A stretch of DNA of 64,000 bases from Rattus norvegicus (taxonomy: Eukaryota; Chordata; Mammalia; Rodentia; Muridae), in contig NC_086025.1 of NCBI RefSeq assembly GCF_036323735.1, positions 109,910,688 to 109,974,687 on the forward strand. Reading direction: 5' to 3'. The position numbers and the translations under genes were made by a program. Shown in pieces: positions 12,839 through 21,946 of the stretch; position 1 is the stretch's first letter; the number at the start of each line of letters is the position of its first letter. The notes beneath the pieces were generated by a model that worked only from the letters and a program-made list of their open reading frames with translations, did no database searches and was not told the origin of the DNA.

Positions 12839-13020
12839 TGCTGGGCTGGAGAGATGGCTCTGTGGTTAAGAGCCTCAGAGATCCTGGGTTCACATAGTGG
12901 CTCACAACCATCTGTAATGAGATCTGATGCCCTCTTCTGGTGTGTCTGAAGACAGCGGCAGTATACTCACATAAATAAGTAAATACTTTTTTTAAAAAAA
13001 AAAAAAACACTAAAAAAAAA
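12839..13020 (+). repeat. B2 SINE
   Basis: gggctggagagatggctc head, CTTCTGGTGTGTCTGAAGA core and an A-rich tail. Confidence 0.9.
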
Positions 13021-13125
13021 GTGTTGCTGCTCATGTTTGGTGGCCATAACTGTCGTAGCTCCAGCTCCAAGGAATCCAATACCCTCGTCTGGCCTTTATG
13101 AGTACCCCAGACACCAGGGTATGCA

Positions 13126-13446
13126 CCACACACACACACAGACACACACACACACACACACTCACACACAGACACACACACTCACACACAGACACACACT
13201 CACACACACAGACACACACACTCACACACACAGTCACACACACTCACACACACAGACACACAGACACACAGACACACACACACTCACACTCACACACAGA
13301 CACACACACACTCACACACACAGACACACACTCACACACACAGACACACACACACTCACACAGACACACACTCACACTCACACACACAGACAGACACACA
13401 CAGACACACACAGTCACACTCACACACATACTCACACACTCACACG
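13126..13446. repeat. Long compound CA/GACA/CTCA microsatellite
   Basis: 320 bp of CACACA mixed with GACACA and CTCACA units; it creates false open frames on both strands. Confidence 0.95.
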
Positions 13447-13982
13447 GGGGGAGGGAGGTAGAGAGATAACATTTGTTTAAAAAACTTTACGAAAAAGGAT
13501 CTAAGTCACGAGAGAGGCACACTTTGAGGAGTGTCTCTGATGACCATTTCCAGAAGGGGATTACTGAGGAATGACAACTCACCATGAAATGGGTACACTG
13601 CCCCATGGGCTGGGCCTCCACACTGAAAAGGAGGGGGTGGGGAGGGTTAAAAGAAGACGCCAAATGAGCTCAAGCAGTTTTGTTTCTGATTTTTGACCAC
13701 CAAATCATGGAAAGTCCCAGCCTCTGTGAACTCCATCACTCCTTCCTGCCATGGTGGGTGCTAACCTCTCAAACTGAGTCAATCAAAGCCGTCCTCCCAA
13801 AATCTTGTCAGGAAATTGATCAAAAACCAAAAACAAAGGAAACTGATAAGGTCCCTAAATCTGAGATCTGTCCTGGTTCTGCAACTAGAGAATGGGCCAG
13901 AGGAGTCAGAGGCAGTGGTCTCAGACCTTGAACCTGATGCTGCCAGGTTGAAGTCCTTCTTCCTAAAAGGTGGAAGGACACT

Positions 13983-14178
13983 CTTTTTTTTTTTTTTTAA
14001 GATTTATTTATTTATTTCATGCATGTGGGTACACTGTCGCTGTCTTCAGACACACCAGAAGAGGGCATCGGATCTCATTACAGACGGTTGTGAGCCACCA
14101 TATGGTTGCTGGGAATTGAACTCAGGACCTCTGGAAGAGCAGTCAGTGCTCTTAACTGCTGAGCCATCTCTCCAGCCC
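13983..14178 (-). repeat. B2 SINE
   Basis: Full-length reverse B2 from the T-rich tail to ctctccagccc. Confidence 0.94.
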
Positions 14179-14657
14179 AAGGACACTTTTATTAGGAGGC
14201 ATGGTGAAGACTCTGTGGAGCTGGAGGCTGCAGTGGCCACCAACTTCCTTCCTCAGGCTGAAGACCAGCTTTATTCTGGCTATCCTAAATGGCTGAGGCA
14301 ATTTCGTAAAATAAGCAATACTCAAGATAAACAACCCCAACCTAACAAGGATGGCAGGGGCTCAGGCTACCCTGGTAGAAAGACCTGCTCCACATTGAAG
14401 CAGCTGCTGAGGGTCCAGCACGGAGGATGGCTCACCCAAGCTGCATCAGCAGGGCCTGGCTCTCTTACTAACTGGTGTCCAGCTGTCATGAAAATACCAC
14501 CTCTGTGAGGGGGGATGTTGAGAGTGCTAGGATTGGGATCTTCGTGGTAGACCATTTGTCCAGCCCAACACAGTACGTCCAGCCTACCTGCTTCTTGAGG
14601 TTAAATGTTGACAGTCCTCTCATGGACTTGTGGGGGGATCTATGCACCCCCCGTACT

Positions 14658-14660
<3 letters not shown>

Positions 14661-14704
<44 letters not shown>

Positions 14705-14713
14705 TGTGTGTGT
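14661..14713. repeat. (TG)n with CGCG, Z-DNA candidate
   Basis: 53 bp of alternating pyrimidine-purine including CGCG. Confidence 0.92.
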
Positions 14714-15216
14714 TGAGATCCTTGGGACCCACCCATCCTCTCCTCTCGGTATTCTATACACTAAGCTCACTGCTTTAACTCTTATCGTTGGATAGACATA
14801 CATTTTCTTATGCACTAAATGGGCTGGGTGGTGGGGGAGGGGTGGCAGGGGAAAAGGGTGAGCTCCTTGCTAAGAACAATGATCACTAAGAAACAAACAC
14901 AGGGAGAGGTGCTGGGGCAGGGATGAGGGTATCCCTCTTTTCCTTTCTATTGTACTGGACTGAGGTGAGAGACTGGAATACACCGAGCTAGAAATGCAGG
15001 AGTAACATAACTGGTAGGTGACAGTCCCTCTACATGCTCCAGTTCCCTAGAGTCTTTAGGGACAGAGAGTTGATAAAAAGCTGCTATGTCCTTCCAAGAC
15101 ATAAGACAGCTTTGAGTTACTTCTAGACTTTTTTCTTTTTACATTTTATTTATCCGGGGAAATGGGGGTGTGCCTGCCACAGTGTAGGCATAGAGATCAT
15201 TAGACCACAACTTCTG

Positions 15217-15262
15217 TGATGATGATGATGATGATGAAGAGGAAGAAGAGGAGAAGGAGGAG
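15217..15262. repeat. (GAT)n/(GAA/GAG)n microsatellite
   Basis: Trinucleotide GAT units pass into GAA/GAG units next to a B1. Confidence 0.85.
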
Positions 15263-15284
15263 TTCTCTCCACATATGGGTCCTG

Positions 15285-15442
15285 GTGTTTTTATTTGTTT
15301 GTTTGTTTGTTTTGAGACAATGTTTCTCTGCATAGCCCTGGGTGTCCTGGAACTCTCTGTAGAGCAGGCTGGCCTTGAACTCAGAGATCAGCCTGCTCCC
15401 ACTTTCCAAGTGCTAGGATTAAAGGCTTGAGCCACCTCAGTT
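15285..15442 (-). repeat. B1 SINE
   Basis: Reverse B1 with a (TTTG)n tail and tggccttgaactcagagatc. Confidence 0.9.
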
Positions 15443-15697
15443 GGCTGGTGTGATGTTCTAACTCTCCTAATCCTTCAGAACGGAATGTCCCTTCCCTTCA
15501 GGACACCTGTCATGTTCTATGTCACACTCATCTCTCCAGAGCCAACGCTTCTGAATAGTCTCCTCCATAGGGGCCTCCTCACTGCCGTCTGTGACAATGG
15601 TGCTGTAACTCTCCTCATGAAGCTCATTGGAGAGCAATTCCGTCTCAGTGTCCTCTCTGCGAATCTGTGTTATCTTTTATCAATGACAACAACAGAA

Positions 15698-15845
15698 GGT
15701 CAGCAAGATCATCAAGCTGGTAAAGGCACTAGCCGCCAAGCCTGGCAACCTAAGTTCCAGGACCCACATAAAGATGGTGTGAAAGGACTGACAAGGTGCC
15801 TTCAGACCTCCACCTGCAACCACTAGCACGAATAGCTAACTTTTT
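15698..15845 (+). repeat. B4/B3-like SINE, diverged
   Basis: Sequence from aaggtcagcaagatcatcaa through caggacccacataa to the T-rich end resembles an old tRNA-derived SINE. Confidence 0.5.
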
Positions 15846-15954
15846 TTTTTAAACTGTCAGTGGAATACTAAGCACCCAGACGCAGGAGAATCTCTGAGAG
15901 TTCTACGCCAGCTGGGGTGTAATGAGAATTCTGAAATGTTGGTTTAAAAACACA

Positions 15955-16350
15955 GAAATATAAGCGTTTGTTTTCTTTTTAACCCCAGGTGTGGGATGTG
16001 GGGCTGCTTCAGACTGTCCACAGCAGCTGACTGTGATTTGCCTGGTGCTCTGCGGAGGCGTGGTTTTGCCAGCTGCAGATAGTTTCTGTGATTGTGTGAC
16101 TTTGGAATTCTGGGAACTTTTCAGAGAGTATAAAAATGCGAAAGCTCCAATCGACGGGGGTGGCTGCTGCTTGTTGGTAGTTGTACTCAAAGAAGAAACT
16201 GAAAGGAAGAAACTAGATTCAAAGATCTCCCACACCCTCCTCCTTCCTGTCCCTTCCTCTCCTATCTAGTGACAGGAGGTAAAACCGGGAGGGATAAACG
16301 ACTGGGAAAAGAACCCACAAAGTAGCTAAGACCCGCTACACTGAGGCTGC
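15955..16350 (+). mobile_element. LTR-like element, copy B with TATA box
   Basis: Related to copy A over its second half; tataaaaatg at about 16129 would be the TATA box. No retroviral genes adjoin. Confidence 0.55.
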
Positions 16351-16382
16351 ATAGTAAGATCTTATTTTAAAACACACCACAA

Positions 16383-16497
16383 GGGTTGGGGATTTAGCTC
16401 AGTGGTAGAGCGCTTGCCTAGGAAGCGCAAGGCCCTGGGTTCAGTCCCCAGCTCCGAAAAAAAGAACAAAAAAAACAAAAAAACAAAAAAAAAAAAA
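16383..16497 (+). repeat. ID SINE
   Basis: Full ID body with an A/C tail. The duplicated flank acaccacaa marks the insertion. Confidence 0.97.
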
Positions 16498-16829
16498 CAC
16501 CACAAACAAACCACCACAAAATTATTTATTCTGGGTGAGAAAATAAGACAACATACTCAGAATCAAGACTCACAAGCCCTCCACAATGAATAGCATTCCT
16601 TAATTATCTGCTCCTACAATACACAGGGTTGTTAAAGAGGACTCAGTGGGACTATAATCTGCTCTATCTACCCCACAGGTATGAAGCAAACAATAAAAAT
16701 ATACCTCCAAGCTAGGTGTCACGGTCCCACCTATAATCATTATAAGAGCACTAGGGAGGCTCTGGTAGGAAGATTGCTAGTTTGAGGCCAACCTGAAATA
16801 CATATCAAGATTTTCAAAAAGCAACAGCA

Positions 16830-16985
16830 ACCAGGTGATATCGCACATGCCTCAGATCCCAGCACTCTGGGCAGAGATAGGCAGATCTGTGATCTCAAGG
16901 CCAGCATGGTTTACAGAAGGAGTTCCAGGACAACAAAGGCTACAAAAAGAAACCCTGTCTCCAAAAACAAGCAAACCAAACAACA
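16830..16985 (+). repeat. B1 SINE
   Basis: cagatcccagcactctgggc and aaaccctgtctccaaaaac boxes. Confidence 0.85.
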
Positions 16986-17539
16986 GCAAAAAAGGGCCCA
17001 TCACCAACAAACACAACAAAATCTCAGGACTATGTATTTCATATTCTGAGTGAAAACACTCCCAAATGTATACTAAGTGACCGAATCTTTAAAAATAATC
17101 AGAACTCCAAAACCTACTATACAGGTGCATATAGACAACCGCAGGCGCTTTGTGCTTGCATCCAGGCTATAGAGAAAACTTACTGGCCAAGGTAAGGGAG
17201 GGAAACTTATGGATTTAACCAAGCAAATGAAAAAGAAAAAAGAAAAACTAAACTAATACTGAGCCACAAAGATAATAATCACGTGTATGTGGAACAAAAA
17301 ATTGTGCTTGGCTAAACTGACCACTGTAAAAACCACACGGACGAAAGACGAAAAAAAGAGAAGGACCAGATTCCAGCACTCACAGTGGCTGCCCCCTTCT
17401 AACCTCCGCAGCACTGAGCACACACGTGACGAAAAGACATACAAGCAGGTATGCTTGTTCAATACATTCGTACAATAAAAATAGATATACAGTTTTTTAA
17501 AGGGCCAAAAAAAAATAGTCTCCGCTGGGACCAGCGCCT

Positions 17540-17841
17540 CCGACAAACCGAGGACGTCCGGAAAGAGAAGTTTGTCTTCAAGGCGTACCTACTTCAACAA
17601 CCGAGGAGAAGCTGCAAAAACCAGCTCGGCTCGGGCCTTTGATTTCCCGGAACCGAACGACGTGACTCGTACATTCAGCAGGCCGGGGAAGCTACGAGCC
17701 TTGCACCGGAAAGGGACTAGTTTACCGGAAGTTATAGCTCTCCGAGACTGAAAAGGAAACGGACCGGCGGAAGTCGTAGTCGCGGAAGCCCAGGTCATCT
17801 AAGGGGTCGTGCTCTCGGAGGCGGAGCGAGGACTGCGCAAC
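17540..17841 (+). promoter_or_regulatory. Exosc4: Exosc4 TATA-less promoter with CCGGAA (ETS) motifs
   Basis: The 300 bp before the Exosc4 ATG has no TATA box but carries CCGGAA at 17558-17563, 17647-17652, 17706-17711 and 17725-17730; the last reads ACCGGAAGT, the full ETS/GABP consensus. CpG density is high from about 17.55 to 18.06 kb. This is typical of housekeeping promoters; the transcription start site was not located. Confidence 0.6.
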
Positions 17842-20216
17842 ATGGCCGGGCTGGAGCTCCTGTCCGATCAGGGTTACCGGATAGACGGTCGCCGCGCGGG
17901 GGAGCTGCGCAAGATTCAGGCGCGGATGGGCGTGTTTGCGCAGGCCGATGGCTCGGCTTATATCGAGCAGGGCAACACCAAGGCACTGGCGGTGGTCTAC
18001 GGGCCTCACGAGGCGAGTAAGCGGCAGGGATTGGGGGCTCGTGGCCGCACGACGAGGAAGTAGACCTTACAGCTTAACTCCTCTACCTATGCAGCAGTAT
18101 ACTAAAATCCCATCTTTGAATTTCTGGGGTCCTCCCTGGCAGAAAGCATCTCAACACACGTTGTCCCACCGTGTTGTAGGGGAAATGATGTGCGTGCATC
18201 TGCGAGGACCTGGCTTCTTCTGATTTCACCTCACGAGCTCTTTCCCTTGGTTAACTTCCATTTCAATCCTTCCTTTGTGTTACATCCACTAAGCCATGAA
18301 TATAATTATACCCCGAGTTCTGAGTCCTCTCGGGGAATTGCATCCCTAACATGGCCCTCAAATTTGTATAAGTATTAGGTCCCATGATGAACTGAGAATA
18401 TTGGTTTCTTTAAGAACCCAGTTATGTTATGTGATTATGTTTTTGTTTTAATCCCACGGGTGGGATATGGGGCTGCTTCAGATTGTCCACAACTACTATG
18501 ATTGTCTCATGCAGGGACTGGGGGCTCATGGCTGCACATCGTGGGAGTGGACATGAGTCTTACTGCTTAACTCCTCCGTCTCAGTGGGCCTCTTTTCTCC
18601 TGGGCTGCCCTCTTCATCTCTGAGGTGCCTCATACATCCTGGCAAAGCTACACTCAGTCCCTGTTCTTTCAGTCCAGTGTTTTGACATCTTGTCCGGAAA
18701 AGGCCTCCCAGGCTATTTCTGCCCCTGCTACATCGATTTTCCTCAGTCTTCCATGTCTCTTGTCTCTCTACTGGAATGTAAACTCCCAAGACAGAGACAT
18801 TATAAATTGCCTGCCTTTGCTGCTTTGTCTCAGTGGTGTAGCAAGGCCGGCAAACATGCACATTTTAAGGGTTTTTTTGTTTGTTTGTTATTTGTTTATT
18901 ATATATAAGTACACTGTCACTGTCTTTTAGACACACCAGAATGGCATCAGATCCCATTACAGATGGTTGTGAGCCACCATGTGGTCGCTGGGATTTGAAC
19001 TCAGGACCTCTGGAAGAGCAGTCAGTGCTCTTAACCAATGAGCCCACATTTTAAGGTTTGCTAGCAATTTGCTCAGCTTTCTAGGTGGAAGCCAGGTCAG
19101 GTCTAGAACACATTAGGCCAGACTACTGGTAGACCGAGGGACAGTAGATCAAATAAAGTTGAGTGGTTAACCAAGGAGATGAGGACCCAGGGCTTTGAAG
19201 GTCGGGGAAATTGAGATTTTCTTTTACATGTAATGAGAAGCTTCTGGAAGGTAAGTAAAATATTAGTGTGTGGGTGACACAGTCAAATCACATGTTTGTA
19301 AACATGGTGACCACGATGGGAATGATTTAGGAAGAAATGGAGCAACTAAAGAACAAAGGGGTTTTTTTTGCGGAAGGTGACAGTGGTGCGGCTTAGACCG
19401 AAGTGTAGCCCTAAACCGCCTGCCATGGTTTGGAACCAAAGTAGCTGCTGCTTTCTGAAGCACTTTAGAAAGAAGAGGAGGAAGGCTGAGCCATCGAGTG
19501 TGACCCAGGAGGTAGGCGGCCCTGGCTCATTCCTTCTTTTTTCCTCCAGATCCGGGGCTCCCGGTCACGGGCTCTGCCTGACCGGGCTCTAGTGAACTGT
19601 CAGTACAGTTCAGCAACCTTCAGCACAGGTGAGCGCAAGCGAAGGCCTCATGGAGACCGGAAGTCTTGTGAGATGGGGCTGCAGCTACGCCAGACCTTCG
19701 AGGCAGCTATCCTCACACAGCTGCACCCACGTTCTCAGATAGACATTTATGTGCAGGTGAGCCTCAAACCACTCCCCCGGGGGCGGGGCTTAAGGGGATG
19801 AGGTCTGCCTGAGATGCTGGAGGATGAGATGTCTGATGTCCTGATGCCCCCTGCAGGTGCTACAAGCAGACGGTGGGACCTATGCAGCATGTGTGAATGC
19901 AGCCACGCTAGCAGTGATGGATGCTGGGATACCCATGCGGGACTTTGTGTGTGCATGTTCGGCTGGTTTTGTGGATGGCACAGCACTAGCGGACCTCAGT
20001 CACGTGGAGGAAGCAGCTGGCGGGCCCCAGCTAGCCCTGGCCCTGCTGCCAGCCTCTGGCCAGATTGCACTGCTTGAGATGGATTCGAGGTTGCATGAAG
20101 ACCACTTGGAGCAGGTGCTCGAGGCTGCTGCCCAGGCAGCCCGGGATGTGCACACTCTGCTGGATCGTGTTGTCCGGCAGCATGTGCAGGAGGCCTCTAT
20201 CTTACTGGGGGACTGA
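17842..20216 (+). CDS. Exosc4: Exosome complex component RRP41 (EXOSC4), complete, 3 exons
   Basis: Coding exons are 17842-18012, 19550-19756 and 19857-20216 (171+207+360 nt), giving 245 aa, the length of the human protein. EXOSC4 is an RNase PH-fold subunit of the six-member ring of the nuclear and cytoplasmic RNA exosome, where it pairs with EXOSC9 (RRP45). In animals the ring is catalytically inactive and threads RNA to DIS3 or EXOSC10. The protein begins MAGLELLSDQGYRIDGRR; the family's RNA-facing basic stretch GERKRRPHGDRKS is in exon 2 (about residues 83-96), and the protein ends ASILLGD. The start is the first ATG after a GC-rich, TATA-less promoter and matches the family N terminus. 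Exon 1 ends CACGAG followed by gcgagt, so intron 1 is GC-AG; using the GT four bases on shifts the frame. Intron 1 (1.5 kb) carries an LTR-like fragment and a B2. Gene identity is seen in the sequence; function is family knowledge. Confidence 0.97.
18084..18511 (+). mobile_element. LTR-like element, copy C, in Exosc4 intron 1
   Basis: Matches copy A closely but ends abruptly at gtctcatgc; it is bracketed by diverged direct repeats 18025-18083 and 18512-18576 of intron sequence. Confidence 0.65.
18868..19042 (-). repeat. B2 SINE in Exosc4 intron 1
   Basis: Reverse B2 that lacks the last head bases. Confidence 0.9.
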
Positions 20217-20236
20217 GGCCAACCCCCCATATCCAG

Positions 20237-20242
20237 AATAAA
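20237..20242 (+). terminator. Exosc4: Exosc4 poly(A) signal AATAAA
   Basis: A canonical AATAAA lies 21 bp after the Exosc4 stop codon, so the 3' UTR is very short (about 40 nt). Confidence 0.9.
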
Positions 20243-20384
20243 GGCCTGTTCCTCTCCTGAACACACTGTAATGTACAGCACTTCAAAGCAGCTCAGGGCC
20301 CTACATAGCAGTTTGTACTGCAGTCCCTAAGTGGAGAGAACACTTGTGCTAGGAAGAGCAAGAGTGCTCATGCTGTGCCTGCCC

Positions 20385-20905
20385 AGATATCAGGGTCCAC
20401 AAAGACCACCAGGGGTCTGGATTTGTATGCAAAAGCAAAGCCTTTATTCACACTTAAGCTTGGACCCTCAGAATCCTCCAAGCATCAGATTTGTGCTGAG
20501 ACCTTGAACCTCATTTAGGCAAGGTTTTTATACTAGTTTGAGCAGGGAACGGGGGTCTCCAGCATAGCGATTGCCTTACTTAGCAAGGGTTGAGCAGGGA
20601 GGGGGTCTCCAGCCTGTCAGTTGCCTTATTTGGCAAGGGGTATCTTGGTGCACAAGGATTGGTCAATGATGAGCAATTTATCTGTAACCTTTGGAATTTT
20701 AGACACTTTCCCTCTATTTCTCTGATTGGCTCTAGCCCAGGGCAGTTTCTTCCTGGATTGTTTATGATATTTCTATTAATCGCAGTTCAAACAAGGGACA
20801 AGCAGGCTCAAAATGGAGTCCGCTTTCTCCCATCACTTGTGTTCCTCACTCATGCCCTCAGACTAAGGAATGTGCCTTGCTTACACAACTCTTCAGAGAC
20901 ATGAG
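20385..20905 (-). mobile_element. Probable solo LTR downstream of Exosc4
   Basis: Read on the minus strand, in order: two CCAAT boxes, a tandem 51-52 bp repeat (20640-20538), TATAAAAA (about 20532-20525) and AATAAA (20448-20443). This is the U3-R layout of a retroviral LTR. No gag or pol adjoins. Confidence 0.65.
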
Positions 20906-20960
20906 TGCAAGGCTGAGGTGGCTATGTGTGCTCATCAAGAGATGTAAGGTTAGACTAATG

Positions 20961-21147
20961 CAATGGTTCTCAACTTGTGGGTCACAACCCCTTTGAGGTC
21001 TCCTATCCGATATCCTGCAAATCCGATATTTACACTATGACATAACAGCAAAATTAGTTATGGAGTATCAGCAAAATAATTTTATGGTTGGGGTTCACCA
21101 CAACATGAGAAACTCTATTAAAAGTAGAATGTTAAGAACCACTGGAT
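20961..21147. mobile_element. hAT-type nonautonomous DNA transposon
   Basis: Second copy of the same family (aatggttctcaacttgtggg ... aagaaccactgg), between Exosc4 and Gpaa1. Confidence 0.75.
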
Positions 21148-21230
21148 TAATGTTTTTCCTTGGGCCTTTCTTGCCTCTTTGGGCTCTAGAAGGATATCAA
21201 ACCTTTGTTGCCTCTTGGCCATTTATTCTT

Positions 21231-21340
21231 TTTTTTTTTTTTTTTTTTTTTTTGGTTCTTTTTTTCGGAGCTGGGGACCGAACCCAGGGCCTTGCGCTTC
21301 CTAGGTAAGCGCTCTACCACTGAGCTAAATCACCCAGCCC
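21231..21340 (-). repeat. ID SINE between Exosc4 and Gpaa1
   Basis: Reverse ID flanked by a perfect 17 bp duplication CTTGGCCATTTATTCTT (21214-21230 and 21341-21357). Confidence 0.97.
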
Positions 21341-21357
21341 CTTGGCCATTTATTCTT

Positions 21358-21764
21358 AGACCCTTACCTCTGGACCCTCTTAGAAAAACTCCTCTGACCC
21401 ACCACTACCCCTCTCCTCTGGCCACCAACTCGCCCACTGTGCTAGTCAGCCCACTGACTTAAGGTTCATGACATCCATAGAAATGATTCAACAACGGATC
21501 CTCAGTTCACATGGGGGCCCTTAAGTCATAGCTATAACAGTCATTCAATATCTCACTTCAGCAGGCAACAGTCTTTTCGCTGTTCCAGCTCCGTACCCAC
21601 CTGTGTCACACACTCCCGAGAAGAACCTTTAGGCAGGCACGCTATTGCTGTTCTGTCTTGAGTTCGGCCAGTGTCTTGCCCTTCCAGCTGTTTGCCCGCA
21701 GCTTCACAACCTCAGGTTCCAGTTCCGCCCACTGGCCGTGACAGCATCCTGTATTTCTCCAGCC
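21358..21764. other. Gpaa1 upstream sequence
   Basis: Unique sequence before the Gpaa1 promoter, with no coding exon. Confidence 0.5.
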
Positions 21765-21946
21765 TACTGCAATACTGAGCATGCGCAGAATGTGGTTTCC
21801 AACGACATCTGCCCCTACGCTACCAAGCGTAGTGGCGCGACGGATCCTGGGACCGGAAATAAAGGCAGCACGGGGCGCCGGGTCTGACAGGAACCCTGCG
21901 CTTGGAGGTGTCAAGCTGCGGCGAGAGCTGAGCCCCGCGCCCCGCC
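21765..21946 (+). promoter_or_regulatory. Gpaa1: Gpaa1 promoter: NRF1-like and ETS motifs
   Basis: GAGCATGCGCAG at 21777-21788 resembles the NRF1 site and ACCGGAAAT follows near 21854. There is no TATA box at the expected distance; the AATAAA-like string in ggaaataaagg is not placed like one. The first exon is CpG-rich. Motif matches only. Confidence 0.5.

Larger units (their letters stand above)
14179..15284. other. Intergenic DNA
   Basis: Unique sequence around one TG tract; no gene is recognised. Confidence 0.5.

Noticed and set aside
13126..13446. Possible CRISPR-like periodic repeat
   Set aside because: Short CA-based units without unique spacers; a eukaryotic microsatellite.
13037..13480. 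Long His/Thr-rich open frames on both strands
   Set aside because: Pure products of the CA/GACA microsatellite.
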